A program made the position numbers and the translations under genes. Below, in pieces: positions 35,737 through 44,998 of a stretch of DNA of 64,000 bases. The notes beneath the pieces were generated by a model. That model had not been told where the DNA came from and searched no databases. It saw only the letters and a program-made list of their open reading frames with translations. Within the stretch, counting starts at the first letter, position 1. Each line of letters begins with the position of its first letter. The stretch comes from Curvibacter sp. CHRR-16. GTDB lineage: Bacteria; Pseudomonadota; Gammaproteobacteria; Burkholderiales; Burkholderiaceae_C. The DNA lies in assembly GCF_018474005.1 (NCBI RefSeq), contig NZ_JAHCSH010000002.1:124001-188000 (forward strand), written 5' to 3'.

Positions 35737-37209
35737 TCAGTCTTTGGATTTGTTCCAATTGGTCACTTGCTGGGACACATAAGCATTCAAAGCATTGAGG
35801 CTGCCCATCTTTTTGTCCAGCTGGGTGTACTGCTTGCGCAGGCGGGCTTCGGTCATGGCCACGCGGTCATTGAGACGCTTTTGATCGTCTTGGTTGTGCT
35901 CCATGTCTTTGTCCAAGGCTTTGCTTTTGCTGCTAACCACCCCATCGGCAGCGATAGCTCCGCGCGCGAAGTCTCGAAACTTGAGTGCAAAGCCATTGGT
36001 CTGCGGATTCTTGTTGTCTGCCGTGAAGAGTTTTTTCAATTCCTGCCCATTGTTGGCTGCTTGGCCAAACTTGGCTGTATTCATGGACAAAGAGCCATCC
36101 AGTTGGCGCTCGACCCCCACCTCGGACAAAGTGTGGTACTGCCCCCCTTCGCTGCTGGAACCCGCAATGGTGCGCAGCAAATTGAGCATGCCAACCACGC
36201 CCGAGTCACCCTGAAAAGTACCTGCCTGCTTGCTTTCAGGATCGTATTTGGTCACTTCAGTCAAGGTTTGCGACAGAGTGTTGTATGCAGTAATGAAGTT
36301 CTGCACATTCTTCACTGCCACAGTCACGTCCTCACTCACCGTGATAGTGACAGATCCACTGGCAGCATCTTCAGCCTTACTGGGGGTCAACAAAGCGATG
36401 CTGACGCCTGGAATGTTGTCATCCAAGTTGTTGTTCTTGGAGCTAACTTCCACACCGTTGATCAGCGCTTTGGTATCACTGGCTAGCTGGATATCACCCG
36501 CATCGGATCCCGCCATCCCCACTGCACCGTATGCGGGATCAAAAACCAAGCGCGACAAATCTGCCCCTGCAGGGTCAAGTTTCTCATCAGGAATATCCGC
36601 TTGGATGCGAAAGCCCGCCTCTGCGCCCATGTCTTTGGAACGCATGAGCAAGCGCTCTTTGTCGCCATCGCGCAAAACGGTGGCCACCACCCCGGCATTG
36701 GCAGCATTGATCTTGCTCGCCACCGCGGACAAGGTATCTGATGCCGTGACCTTGATGTCTATGTCTTTCCCTGATGGTGCAGGCTTGAAACTGTAGCCCT
36801 GCTGCCCCTGATTCCAAGAACCCAAGCGCACGGTCAACGTTCCCTCACCCACGGGTTGACCGGAATCAATAGCCGGAGATGCCACCGATTGCTGCTTGGC
36901 CAGTGAGAGCACCTCTAGGTTGAATGAGGTTGGAGCCGCATTGGGCTTGACCGTCACTGTCGCCACACTTTCATTGGATGATGTGCCTTTGCGCGCGCCC
37001 CAGCCTTCAGGGCTATTCATGGCGTTGGCGGCATCAGCCAAGGCGGAAAACTGGGATTTTATTTGTCCAAAATCCGAAATTTGGGTTTTGATGGACTCGG
37101 CCTTCTTCTGCATCCCCTGCAGCGGAGCCTTCTCCACCGTCACCAGTTTGGTGATGATGCCTTCGGCATCCAGGCCACTGCCCACACCCACTGATGAGAT
37201 GGTTGCCAT
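35737..37209 (-). CDS. fliD: Flagellar filament cap protein FliD
   Basis: A 490-residue FliD. The N-terminal domain starts SSVGVGSGLDAEGIITKLVT, the hallmark of the family. A variable central part follows, and the C-terminal coiled coil ends KQYTQLDKKMGSLNALNAYV. FliD pentamers cap the filament and fold flagellin into place. A GGAGGAG site precedes the ATG. It lies 156 bases downstream of flagellin fliC1, separated by a strong terminator. Confidence 0.95.
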   Translation of the reverse strand: MATISSVGVGSGLDAEGIITKLVTVEKAPLQGMQKKAESIKTQISDFGQIKSQFSALADAANAMNSPEGWGARKGTSSNESVATVTVKPNAAPTSFNLEVLSLAKQQSVASPAIDSGQPVGEGTLTVRLGSWNQGQQGYSFKPAPSGKDIDIKVTASDTLSAVASKINAANAGVVATVLRDGDKERLLMRSKDMGAEAGFRIQADIPDEKLDPAGADLSRLVFDPAYGAVGMAGSDAGDIQLASDTKALINGVEVSSKNNNLDDNIPGVSIALLTPSKAEDAASGSVTITVSEDVTVAVKNVQNFITAYNTLSQTLTEVTKYDPESKQAGTFQGDSGVVGMLNLLRTIAGSSSEGGQYHTLSEVGVERQLDGSLSMNTAKFGQAANNGQELKKLFTADNKNPQTNGFALKFRDFARGAIAADGVVSSKSKALDKDMEHNQDDQKRLNDRVAMTEARLRKQYTQLDKKMGSLNALNAYVSQQVTNWNKSKD

Positions 37210-37293
37210 TCACTCCTCCAAGTCGCACGTAGCAGCGGATTGTGGAGATGGACAACGTCAGCAAAGGGCGGAAAAGCATGGCTTTTCCATGGC

Positions 37294-37325
37294 AAAAAGC
37301 GGCAGATGCTTGCGCATCCGCCGCT
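37294..37325 (-). terminator. Rho-independent terminator of flagellin 1
   Basis: On the minus strand a 12-bp stem (AGCGGCGGATGC/GCATCTGCCGCT, one G-T pair) closes a GCAA tetraloop and is followed by TTTTTG. It starts 41 bases after the flagellin stop. A second hairpin (GGAAAAGC/GCTTTTCC, loop of three) lies at 37270-37288 further downstream. Confidence 0.85.
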
Positions 37326-37365
37326 GAGATGCCCTGCAAAGCGGGGCTAATCCGACTGACTGCGA

Positions 37366-38847
37366 TTAACGCAGCAAGGACAGCACGCTCTGTGGCATTT
37401 GGTTGGCCTGAGCCACCATCGCTGTGCCAGCCTGCGACAGCACTTGCGAGCGCGACAGGTTGGCAGTTTCTTGCGCAAAGTCGGCATCTTGAATACGCGA
37501 GCGGGAGGCGCTCATGTTTTCCGAACTGACTTGCAAGTTGGAGATGGTGTTCTCAAAGCGGGACTGGATCGCACCGAACTTCGCACGTTGGCCGTTGATC
37601 ACTTGCAAAGCAGCGTCCACGGTCTTGAGCGCATCGGTAGCACCGTCAACTGTACTGATATCCAGTTCAGCAACCGACTTCAGCGTAGAAGTGGTGGACT
37701 TCAGTGCTGTGGTGTCGGTATCGGCCACCACGGCAAACGACTTGTCCGAGTTGAGTTCCAAATGGCCCGATGTGACGCTGTCGCTAGTCGTGACACCATT
37801 GGATGTACCCAAAACCACCGCAGAACCCACTGCAGTACCAGTGCTGTCCATTTTGGTCACACTGACATTGCCAGCGCTAGGGGTATCAGTCAGGCTGACG
37901 GCCAAGTCATTACCAGTAGCATTGTTCAAATCAATGCCACTGCCATCCTTGTTCACCATGGCGGTGACACCTGTCTTACCAGCTTGGTCATTGATAGCCT
38001 GCACTGCTGCAGCCAAACCATCTTTGGTGTTGACTGATGTCAGCGTGAAGTTCACGCTCACGGCGGTGCCGTTGTCGGAACGCAAAGCCAAGTTGTACGA
38101 GCCAGTGGTATCGAACTTCAACTGGGCATCAGTACGGGCTGTAGCCTTCACACCAGTAGAGCCTGCCTTGTCATTGATCGCCTCGGCCACAGCTTTGGCT
38201 GTGGCGTTGGCTTCCACATCCACACTGGCTGTACCTACGCTGCCCGCAATATTGATCTTGCCAGCGCTCATACCGTTATTGCCCCATGCTGCTGCAGCGC
38301 TAGCCACACCAGCATTGGCACCACCCACTTGGTTATTGCCGTACTTATTGGTACTGAAGTTGGCTGTTTGGGTAGTAATCGTCTGGTTGGCATTGGCACC
38401 CACTTGGAAAGTGGCGGAGCCCATGCTGCCATCGAGTAAGGTCTGACCGTTGAACTGGGTAGTTTTGGCAACACGATCCAATTCAGAAGTCAGCTGACCG
38501 ACTTCAGCGTTCAGCGCAGCACGGTCACTGGCACTGTTGGTCGCGTTAGCGGCCTGCACAGACAGTTCGCGGATACGCTGGAGCATGTTGCCCATAGAGC
38601 CCAATGCGCCTTCAGCGGTTTGCGACATGGAGATACCGTCGTTAGCGTTGCGGCTAGCTTGGTTCAAACCGCGAATCTGCGACGTGAAACGCTCGCTGAT
38701 AGCAAGGCCTGCAGCATCGTCCTTGGCACTGTTAATGCGCAAGCCCGAAGACAGACGTTGCATCGATGTGCCCAGGGAGCTTTGGCTGGCTGTCAAATTC
38801 CGCTGAGCCGTCAACGAGTTGACATTGGTGTTGATGATGGCTGACAT
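37366..38847 (-). CDS. fliC: Flagellin 1
   Basis: A 493-residue flagellin. The D0/D1 N-terminus ([40 protein letters not shown]) and C-terminus ([20 protein letters not shown], ending LSLLR) are canonical, and the middle (about 170-400) is variable, Thr/Ser/Val-rich. The true start is the ATG at 38847, with AGGAG upstream; the longer frame to 38922 lies in the leader. A sigma-28-like promoter at 38987-39013 and a terminator at 37294-37325 make it a monocistronic late gene. It is divergent from a second flagellin with near-identical ends. Confidence 0.96.
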   Translation of the reverse strand: MSAIINTNVNSLTAQRNLTASQSSLGTSMQRLSSGLRINSAKDDAAGLAISERFTSQIRGLNQASRNANDGISMSQTAEGALGSMGNMLQRIRELSVQAANATNSASDRAALNAEVGQLTSELDRVAKTTQFNGQTLLDGSMGSATFQVGANANQTITTQTANFSTNKYGNNQVGGANAGVASAAAAWGNNGMSAGKINIAGSVGTASVDVEANATAKAVAEAINDKAGSTGVKATARTDAQLKFDTTGSYNLALRSDNGTAVSVNFTLTSVNTKDGLAAAVQAINDQAGKTGVTAMVNKDGSGIDLNNATGNDLAVSLTDTPSAGNVSVTKMDSTGTAVGSAVVLGTSNGVTTSDSVTSGHLELNSDKSFAVVADTDTTALKSTTSTLKSVAELDISTVDGATDALKTVDAALQVINGQRAKFGAIQSRFENTISNLQVSSENMSASRSRIQDADFAQETANLSRSQVLSQAGTAMVAQANQMPQSVLSLLR

Positions 38848-39280
38848 TTCGATCACTCCTGTAAAACTCAAAATTTCCGGCGAAATTGCCGATCCCAACG
38901 CCAGTGTTACCACTGGCACCATGACCGGCGCGCCACAACCTTGACGCCCTCCGGACGACGGATCCTCTGAGCATCCGTTGGACTAGTTTTCGGGTGTCTT
39001 GAAGAAAACTTTAGGCTTTTTTTGCAAGGTCGCTAACACGGCTTGAAAAGCACCAAATCAGCAAATGCGGGGTATTTACCCGCCATTTCTGCAAACCTAG
39101 GGTTTACCCCTATTAAGAAATTTCCCTCACCAGCAATTTGGCGGGTTTTTCCACGCTTTATCCCCGTTATAGAAAAGTTGGCGATCTCCAGAATTCGGTC
39201 ATCGAAATCCAAAGCCTGCAATGTATGCAGGCGTTGCCATCAGCCATTTCGCTGATGTTTGTCTAACTAGGAGTTACGCA
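38848..39280. promoter_or_regulatory. Divergent control region between the two flagellin genes
   Basis: This 433-base gene-free stretch carries the fliC1 promoter (38987-39013). Toward flagellin 2 it has two nested inverted repeats: GGGTATTTACCC within a larger stem around 39061-39092, and AAACC-TAG-GGTTT at 39093-39105, which overlaps a GGGTTTACCC. I found no convincing sigma-28 box for flagellin 2. A candidate TAAGAAAT-N11-GCAATTTG (39114-39140) is weak. No open frame of note. Confidence 0.5.
38987..39013 (-). promoter_or_regulatory. Sigma-28-like promoter of flagellin 1
   Basis: On the minus strand TAAAGTTT, 11 bases, then CCCGAAAA, against the consensus TAAAGTTT-N11-GCCGATAA. The -35 matches at all eight positions; the -10 keeps the CCGA core. 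It predicts an untranslated leader of about 130 bases before the ATG at 38847. Confidence 0.8.
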
Positions 39281-40798
39281 ATGGCCTCAACGATTAACAC
39301 CAATGTGCAGTCGCTGAATGCGCAGAGAAATCTGGCAGCTTCGCAAAGCTCGCTGGGTACGTCCATGCAGCGCTTGTCGTCGGGCTTGCGTATCAACAGC
39401 GCCAAGGACGATGCAGCAGGTTTGGCGATCGCTGAACGCATGACCTCGCAAGTACGCGGGCTGAACCAAGCGAGCCGCAACGCCAACGATGGCATATCTC
39501 TAGCGCAAGTGGCCGAAGGCGCCTTGGGTAGTGCATCATCTACCTTGCAACGCATTCGCGAACTGGCAGTTCAATCGGCCAACGCCACTAACAGCGCCAG
39601 CGACCGCGCAGCGTTGAACGCCGAAGTAAACCAGCTCAACGCCGAATTACAACGCATCGCACAAACCGCGCAGTTCAACGGGCAGAACATTTTGGATGGC
39701 AGCTTCACCTCTGCTACCTTCCAAGTGGGTGCCAATGCCAACCAAACCATCATCGCCACTACGGGTGACTTCCGTACCAGCAAGTACGGTAACTTCCGCA
39801 TCGGTTCGGATGTCGCTGCCACTGCTGGCGGCCCCGGTGATTTGGTTATGGGCTCGGTAGCTGGCTTGCGCAAAACACAAAGCACTGCCGTCGCAGACAT
39901 AAACGGCGCAAGTCCAATGGTTGCAGACCCCACCTTCCGCATTGATGGTGGTGCAGGTAGTGCGGTCATCGGCATCACAGAAGGTCAATCGGCTCGGTCA
40001 TTGGCAGCTGCTATCAATAGCAAAGCGGGTACAACAGGCGTTACAGCGTCAGCGCATACACAAACTGACCTGACCAACTTCCAAGCGCACTCAAGCTATA
40101 CCTTGCAGTTACGCTCCAATAACGGCACACCTACATCCATCTCCTTCAGCGTGGGCAACCTCACACCCGATGGTCTGTCTGCAGCCGTTTCCGCATTCAA
40201 TGACAAGAGCTCATCTACCGGAGTTTCTGCACGCATCAACTCCGATGGCAACGGGGTTACCTTGGTCAACGAGTCGGGTGAAGACATTGTGCTGGCCAAT
40301 ACCGATGGAGGCAGCACGCTGAACGTTGGTGAAACAACCATTCCCAATGGTGGCAATCTCGCTGCCTACGTAACAGGTAGCTTGACCTTGGATTCGGATC
40401 GATCATTCGGTATCGCCGCTGCCGATCCGGGCGGTTCAGGAGCCAGCTTTTTCTTAGCTGCATCTGCAGCCAGCCAACTGCAACCAGTCGACACGCTGGA
40501 TGTGACCACGGTGGAGTCATCGACCCGTACATTGAGCACGGTTGATGCAGCGATCTCCGTGATCGCAGCCCAACGCGCCAAATTCGGTGCTCTGCAATCA
40601 CGGTTTGAAAGCACCATCACCAGCTTGCAAACCATGTCGGAAAACGTCAGTGCATCGCGCTCACGCATTCAAGATGCCGACTTTGCCCAAGAAACAGCCA
40701 ACTTGTCACGTACCCAAATCTTGCAACAAGCAGGGACAGCTATGGTGGCGCAGGCGAACCAGTTGCCACAAGGGGTGCTGGCACTGCTCAAGCAATAA
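39281..40798 (+). CDS. Flagellin 2
   Basis: A 505-residue flagellin with the same D0/D1 ends as flagellin 1 ([41 protein letters not shown]-terminal [20 protein letters not shown]). The central region differs and includes a flagellin 'IN' type segment ([20 protein letters not shown]). The ATG at 39281 follows TAGGAG; the upstream part of the frame (from 39221) is leader. Two divergently transcribed paralogues suggest a mixed or switched filament. A weak hairpin follows the stop. Confidence 0.95.
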   Translation: MASTINTNVQSLNAQRNLAASQSSLGTSMQRLSSGLRINSAKDDAAGLAIAERMTSQVRGLNQASRNANDGISLAQVAEGALGSASSTLQRIRELAVQSANATNSASDRAALNAEVNQLNAELQRIAQTAQFNGQNILDGSFTSATFQVGANANQTIIATTGDFRTSKYGNFRIGSDVAATAGGPGDLVMGSVAGLRKTQSTAVADINGASPMVADPTFRIDGGAGSAVIGITEGQSARSLAAAINSKAGTTGVTASAHTQTDLTNFQAHSSYTLQLRSNNGTPTSISFSVGNLTPDGLSAAVSAFNDKSSSTGVSARINSDGNGVTLVNESGEDIVLANTDGGSTLNVGETTIPNGGNLAAYVTGSLTLDSDRSFGIAAADPGGSGASFFLAASAASQLQPVDTLDVTTVESSTRTLSTVDAAISVIAAQRAKFGALQSRFESTITSLQTMSENVSASRSRIQDADFAQETANLSRTQILQQAGTAMVAQANQLPQGVLALLKQ

Positions 40799-40802
40799 GC
40801 TT

Positions 40803-40822
40803 GGGCGGTAATGCCCTCTTTT
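40803..40822 (+). terminator. Weak putative terminator after flagellin 2
   Basis: GGGC-GGTAAT-GCCC is a 4-bp stem followed by TCTTTT, 5 bases after the stop codon. Short stem; low confidence. Confidence 0.35.
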
Positions 40823-40884
40823 CTGATCTTGTAAGACTTTTTCCGACACACATTACCGGAATACTGACACGAGGATTAGCTTTC

Positions 40885-40945
40885 TTCTGATTTCAGCCAA
40901 CAGGGTGAAAAATCAGAATTCAGTTCATGGCGATTCATTCGAATC
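40885..40945 (+). promoter_or_regulatory. Inverted repeats in the flhDC control region
   Basis: Perfect 9-bp arms TTCTGATTT (40885-40893) and AAATCAGAA (40910-40918) with a 16-base spacer, and a second repeat GATTC-ATTC-GAATC (40932-40945), lie between flagellin 2 and the flhD ATG (40970). flhDC promoters integrate many regulators, so these may be protein sites or leader RNA structure. Confidence 0.45.
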
Positions 40946-40969
40946 ACCTCCAACCACAAGGAGTCCACC

Positions 40970-41296
40970 ATGAACAACGAGCAACTTTTGGCAGAGATCC
41001 GCGAAGCCAACATGACCTACCTCATGCTGGCGCAAAACCTCATCCGCCGCGACAAGGCTGAGGCCCTGTTCCGCTTGGGCATGTCCGAAGAGGCAGCCGA
41101 CCTGATCGCCGCCCTCTCCCCTGCACAAATCGTTCGTATCGCTTCTATCAATATGTTGCTGTGCCGCTTCCGAGTGGACGACGACATGGTTTGGAGTCTT
41201 CTGACCAACCACTCTCCCAGCAAAGTGGACAACGACGCCACGACCAAGCTGCACGCCAGCATTCTGATGGCTGGCCGCTACGGAGAAGCTGTCTAA
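40970..41296 (+). CDS. flhD: Flagellar master regulator subunit FlhD
   Basis: A 108-residue FlhD (EIREANMTYLMLAQNLIRRD; GMSEEAADLIAALSPAQIVR). With FlhC it forms the hexameric activator of class II flagellar promoters. An AAGGAG site precedes the ATG. It is followed by flhC after 39 bases and then by motAB, cheY and cheZ on the same strand. Its presence supports an FlhDC-type hierarchy rather than a FleQ/sigma-54 one. Confidence 0.95.
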   Translation: MNNEQLLAEIREANMTYLMLAQNLIRRDKAEALFRLGMSEEAADLIAALSPAQIVRIASINMLLCRFRVDDDMVWSLLTNHSPSKVDNDATTKLHASILMAGRYGEAV

Positions 41297-41335
41297 GCCA
41301 CTCCCCACTGCAACGATTGAATAGGAAGAAGCACC

Positions 41336-41875
41336 ATGGCAACCGCAAAAAGCGTCCTCAACGACTCCAAACAAATCGAACGCGCAGTCGGCCTGATCCA
41401 ATTAGGCGCACGCCTGCAAGTATTGGAAAGCGAAACCGACCTGTCCTACGAGCGCCTTTTGCGTCTGTACAAGGAAGTGGCGGGACGCTCTCCCAGCAAA
41501 GGCCAACTGCCCTTCTCCACCGAATGGTTCTTGACGTGGCAACCCAATATCCATGCCTCCCTGTTCCAAAACATCTATGAGTACCTGACCAAGGTCAGCG
41601 CCATGGAAGACATCGATGCCATCATGGCGGCCTACCGCTTGTATAGCGAGCAAATCACCGCCTGCGCTTTAGAACCATTGTTGTCGGTGACACGGGCTTG
41701 GCGACTGGTGAAATTCATTGACAACAACATGCTGTCCATGACCAAGTGCTGCAAATGCGGTGGTCATTTTGTCAGTGAGCCATACGAGACATCTCGCCAC
41801 TTTGAATGCGGTTTGTGCAATCCTCCTGCACGTGCAGGCAAAGGCGGTACAAGCTCAGGCATTCTGTTGCATTAA
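41336..41875 (+). CDS. flhC: Flagellar master regulator subunit FlhC
   Basis: A 179-residue FlhC, with the four zinc-binding cysteines in the C-terminal part (KCCKCGGHF and FECGLC). It supplies most DNA contacts of the FlhD4C2 complex. A GGAAGAA site precedes the ATG. The final 20 residues are Gly/Ser-rich and probably disordered. Confidence 0.96.
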   Translation: MATAKSVLNDSKQIERAVGLIQLGARLQVLESETDLSYERLLRLYKEVAGRSPSKGQLPFSTEWFLTWQPNIHASLFQNIYEYLTKVSAMEDIDAIMAAYRLYSEQITACALEPLLSVTRAWRLVKFIDNNMLSMTKCCKCGGHFVSEPYETSRHFECGLCNPPARAGKGGTSSGILLH

Positions 41876-41884
41876 ATCACCACC

Positions 41885-41911
41885 TCAAGCTGGCCGTGTA
41901 AGTGACGATAT
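41885..41911 (+). promoter_or_regulatory. Sigma-28-like promoter of motAB
   Basis: TCAAGCTG, 11 bases, then GACGATAT, compared with TAAAGTTT-N11-GCCGATAA. The spacing is exact and the CGAT core is kept. It lies just after the flhC stop, 72 bases before the motA ATG, so motA can be fired separately by FliA. Confidence 0.7.
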
Positions 41912-41982
41912 GGTAGAAAAGGCCTGAAAAACCATTCTTCATCGTTATTAGGGAGTCGGGCACAGCCTGACACAATGAATCC

Positions 41983-42840
41983 ATGTTCGTCATCATTGGC
42001 TGGCTCATCTGTCTTGGTTGTGTTTTTGGTGTCTTTATTGCCCACGGCGGCAATATAGGCGTGGTGCTATACGCCCTCCCGTTTGAGTTGATCACCATTG
42101 GGGGTGCCACCATTGGTGCCTTTGTGGCCAACAACCAGATGAAGGTCATCAAAAAAACCTTGGCTGGTCTGGGCGCTTGCTTCAAAGGTAGCAAATACAC
42201 CAAAGACCGCTACATGGAACTGCTGGCCTTGCTGTTTGACATTTTGCAAAAGGCCCGTAAAGAAGGCCTGATGGCCATCGAAAAAGACGTGGAAGAACCC
42301 GAGCAATCGGAAATCTTCAAAAAATATTCCACGGTGGGTTCAGACCACCATGTCGTTGAATTCATCACTGACTACCTGCGCATGATGGTCTCAGGCAACC
42401 TCAATGCCCACGAAATCGAGTCATTGATGGACAGTGAAATCGAAACCCACCACCACGAAGAACATGCTGCAGTGGCAGCAATCCAGCGCATAGCAGGTGG
42501 CTTGCCTGCTTTTGGCATTGTGGCTGCGGTGCTGGGAGTGGTGAACACCATGGGTTCAGTGGGGCAACCACCTGCTGTACTGGGCGGCATGATTGGCTCG
42601 GCACTCGTTGGTACCTTCTTGGGCATTTTGCTGGCCTATGCCTTTGCTGAACCACTGGCCGGTTTGTTAGAGCAAAAGGTCGAAGAATCTGGCAAAGAAT
42701 TCCAGTGCATCAAGTCCACCTTGCTTGCAAGTATGCAGGGCTACAACCCTTCTACAGCTATTGAATTTGGCCGCAAAGTGCTCTACTCCACCGAACGTCC
42801 CACATTCGTCGAGCTAGAAGCCCACGTGAAGAAAAAATAA
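41983..42840 (+). CDS. motA: Flagellar stator protein MotA
   Basis: A 285-residue membrane protein with four hydrophobic segments (from FVIIGWLICLGCVFGVFIAH; later GGLPAFGIVAAVLGVVNTMG and MIGSALVGTFLGILLAYAFA) and a large cytoplasmic loop rich in charged residues that touches FliG. The conserved prolines of the proton channel are in the PAFG and VGQPPAVLGG segments. It forms the ion-driven stator with MotB, whose gene follows after 27 bases. Confidence 0.96.
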   Translation: MFVIIGWLICLGCVFGVFIAHGGNIGVVLYALPFELITIGGATIGAFVANNQMKVIKKTLAGLGACFKGSKYTKDRYMELLALLFDILQKARKEGLMAIEKDVEEPEQSEIFKKYSTVGSDHHVVEFITDYLRMMVSGNLNAHEIESLMDSEIETHHHEEHAAVAAIQRIAGGLPAFGIVAAVLGVVNTMGSVGQPPAVLGGMIGSALVGTFLGILLAYAFAEPLAGLLEQKVEESGKEFQCIKSTLLASMQGYNPSTAIEFGRKVLYSTERPTFVELEAHVKKK

Positions 42841-42867
42841 GCGCCAAACACAGAGGGAATACAGACG

Positions 42868-43794
42868 GTGGCAGACGGCAAAAAACTACAGCCCATCATC
42901 ATCAAGCGGGTCAAAAAAGGCGGCCACGCTGCGCATGGTGGTGCGTGGAAAATCGCCTATGCCGACTTTGTAACAGCCATGATGGCGTTTTTTCTCTTGA
43001 TGTGGCTGCTGGGCAGCACCTCTGAAGGGGACAAAAAGGGCATTTCCGACTTTTTCCAAGCCCCCATCAAAGTGGCCTTAATGGGCGGCCCAGGAGCAGG
43101 TGCCAGCAGTTCCCTCATCCCTGGCGGCGGTAAAGACATCACCGAAACCGTTGGTCAATGTAAAAAAACGGAAAATGCCGACAAACGCGGGCGCGACTCT
43201 GAACAAGAAAAAAAACGCAGCTTGCGTGCCCAGCGCGATTCGCAAAACTTATCCAAACTCGCATCCAAAATTGCAGCCAGCTTCTCCAACAATCCCAAAA
43301 TGGCGGAGTTTTTGTCGCAAATTCGCTTGCAAATCACCCCCGATGGTTTGTTAATTCAAATCGTGGATGACCAAAAACGCCCCATGTTCGACAGCGGCAG
43401 TGCCACGGTTAAGCCGTATATGCAAGCGATCCTGCAGGAAATCGGTTCTGCATTGGCTGAAGTGGATAACCGCATCAGTCTCGATGGACACACAGACAAG
43501 GCAGGTTATGCTAACGCATCACGCGGTTATAGCAACTGGGAGCTATCGTCTGATCGCGCCAACGCGTCACGTCGTGAATTGATCGTCGGTGGCATGCCAT
43601 TGGAAAAAATTGCCCGCGTGGTTGGTATGGGCGATAGCCAACTTTTAGAACCCCATGATCCCTTGGCGCCTGTTAATAGGCGTATCAGTATTTTGGTGAT
43701 GACAAAAGAAGCAGAGGAAAGGCTACTAGGCCGACCTGTAGACTATGCAATAAATGATACTTCCAGCAACCAAACTGCAGAGAAGAAACCATAA
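42868..43794 (+). CDS. motB: Flagellar stator protein MotB
   Basis: A 308-residue protein: one membrane helix near the N-terminus carrying the proton-binding aspartate (Asp33 in YADFVTAMMAFFLLMWLLGS), a plug/linker, and a C-terminal OmpA-like peptidoglycan-binding domain (ISLDGHTDKAGYANASRGYS, LSSDRANASRREL). The start is a GTG at 42868, beginning MADGKK. It anchors the stator to the wall. The D-x-F proton channel type points to H+ rather than Na+ drive, though that is inference. Confidence 0.95.
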   Translation: MADGKKLQPIIIKRVKKGGHAAHGGAWKIAYADFVTAMMAFFLLMWLLGSTSEGDKKGISDFFQAPIKVALMGGPGAGASSSLIPGGGKDITETVGQCKKTENADKRGRDSEQEKKRSLRAQRDSQNLSKLASKIAASFSNNPKMAEFLSQIRLQITPDGLLIQIVDDQKRPMFDSGSATVKPYMQAILQEIGSALAEVDNRISLDGHTDKAGYANASRGYSNWELSSDRANASRRELIVGGMPLEKIARVVGMGDSQLLEPHDPLAPVNRRISILVMTKEAEERLLGRPVDYAINDTSSNQTAEKKP

Positions 43795-43858
43795 CAAGAT
43801 CAATTTTCCGTCATACTAGACACGTTACACCTTCAATCACTGGTTAGAGGCTACTTTT

Positions 43859-44248
43859 ATGTCCAAAGAACTGCGCTTTCTCATTGTTGATGACTTCTCA
43901 ACCATGCGAAGAATTGTGCGGAATCTGCTCAAAGAGAGTGGCTATGCCGATGCAGACGAAGCAGAAGACGGAGTCGCTGCACTCCAAAAGCTGCGCAATA
44001 GCAACTTCGATTTTGTCGTCAGCGACATCAACATGCCCAACATGAATGGTTTTCAGTTGCTGGCAGAAATCAAAAAAGACGACAAACTCAAACACATTCC
44101 CGTTCTGATGGTGACTGCTGAAGCACGTAAAGAAGACATCGTTCTCGCGGCCCAGCAAGGCGCATCAGGCTACATCGTCAAACCGTTTACCAAAGCCACG
44201 TTGGAAGACAAGGTCAACCATATCTTGACCAAGTTGGGGCTGAAATAA
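43859..44248 (+). CDS. cheY: Chemotaxis response regulator CheY
   Basis: A 129-residue receiver domain. It has Asp11-Asp12, phospho-acceptor Asp56 ([12 protein letters not shown]), the switch Thr in MVTAEA and Lys in YIVKPF. It is followed by cheZ after 2 bases and is closer to enteric CheY ([20 protein letters not shown]) than the copy at 20912, so this is the likely motor-binding form. The 64-base gap after motB holds no clear promoter. Confidence 0.95.
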   Translation: MSKELRFLIVDDFSTMRRIVRNLLKESGYADADEAEDGVAALQKLRNSNFDFVVSDINMPNMNGFQLLAEIKKDDKLKHIPVLMVTAEARKEDIVLAAQQGASGYIVKPFTKATLEDKVNHILTKLGLK

Positions 44249-44250
44249 CC

Positions 44251-44898
44251 ATGACCAGTCCGGCAGACAACCCATCTCAGCTGTCACCCACCGAAATTCA
44301 CCAACAACTGGGAGCGCTGACTCGCCAGTTGCATGACTCTTTGATGGGGTTGGGTGTAGCTGGTCTGGCCGACAAGGTGCGCGATTGGGCTGATGAGTTG
44401 CCCGACGCAAAAAGCCGTCTCTCGTACATTGCAAAACTCACTGGGCAAGCCGCCGAAACCGTGCTAAACAAGGTCGATGAGGCCAAAAACCAGCAAGAAT
44501 TTATCGCCGCCGAAACCAAACGCATGCAAGAGCTGCTGGTCAAAGACCCGGTGGCTGCGGTTGCCAAAGGCGAGGTGATGAATTACCTGCAGAGCATGGC
44601 GGACATTAACGCCAAGGTGGACGCCAATCTCACCGACATCATGATGGCCCAAGACTTCCATGACTTGACCGGCCAAGTGATTGCCAAGGTGGTTCAATTG
44701 GCCTCTACTATCGAAGAGCAGTTGGTGCATATGCTTGTGCAAACAGCACCTCCAGAAGCCCAACTCAAAGCGAGCGCAGCCACTGGTGGGGAAATCGTTC
44801 CTGCACTGGCTGGTCCCGTGGTCGATGGGCAAACCTACCAAGAAGTCGTTACCGACCAATCGCAGGTGGACGACCTCTTGGCAAGCCTAGGCTTCTAA
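44251..44898 (+). CDS. cheZ: CheY-P phosphatase CheZ
   Basis: A 215-residue CheZ. The long helical hairpin contains the catalytic pair in AQDFHDLTGQ (Asp138 and Gln142). The C-terminal CheY-binding tail is SQVDDLLASLGF. It removes the signal from CheY-P. It follows cheY directly and is closed by a strong terminator (44913-44940). Confidence 0.96.
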   Translation: MTSPADNPSQLSPTEIHQQLGALTRQLHDSLMGLGVAGLADKVRDWADELPDAKSRLSYIAKLTGQAAETVLNKVDEAKNQQEFIAAETKRMQELLVKDPVAAVAKGEVMNYLQSMADINAKVDANLTDIMMAQDFHDLTGQVIAKVVQLASTIEEQLVHMLVQTAPPEAQLKASAATGGEIVPALAGPVVDGQTYQEVVTDQSQVDDLLASLGF

Positions 44899-44912
44899 GC
44901 TCCGCAAACCCT

Positions 44913-44940
44913 AAAAAGCGCTGGAAACCCAGCGCTTTTT
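44913..44940 (+). terminator. Rho-independent terminator after cheZ
   Basis: AAAAAGCGCTGG and CCAGCGCTTTTT form a perfect 12-bp stem with a 4-base loop, ending in TTTTT. It closes the flhDC-motAB-cheYZ region, and because the arms end in A- and T-runs it could act on both strands. Confidence 0.88.
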
Positions 44941-44975
44941 GCACTTTAGAAAAACAACCTGCTGGCCACAATGGT

Positions 44976-44994
44976 AAGAACTTTGAGAGTTCTT
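44976..44994 (+). promoter_or_regulatory. Hairpin just upstream of flhB start
   Basis: AAGAACT (44976-44982), 5 bases, AGTTCTT (44988-44994) can pair perfectly, ending 4 bases before the flhB ATG. No clear Shine-Dalgarno lies outside it. It could limit translation initiation of flhB or be part of an operator. Confidence 0.35.
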
Positions 44995-44998
44995 CACC

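Noticed and set aside
39130-39170. Possible sigma-54 promoter (GG-N10-GC) upstream of flagellin 2
   Set aside because: Only the two dinucleotides fit; the flanking TGGCAC and TTGC bases do not match, and the FlhDC/FliA layout makes a sigma-54 promoter unlikely.
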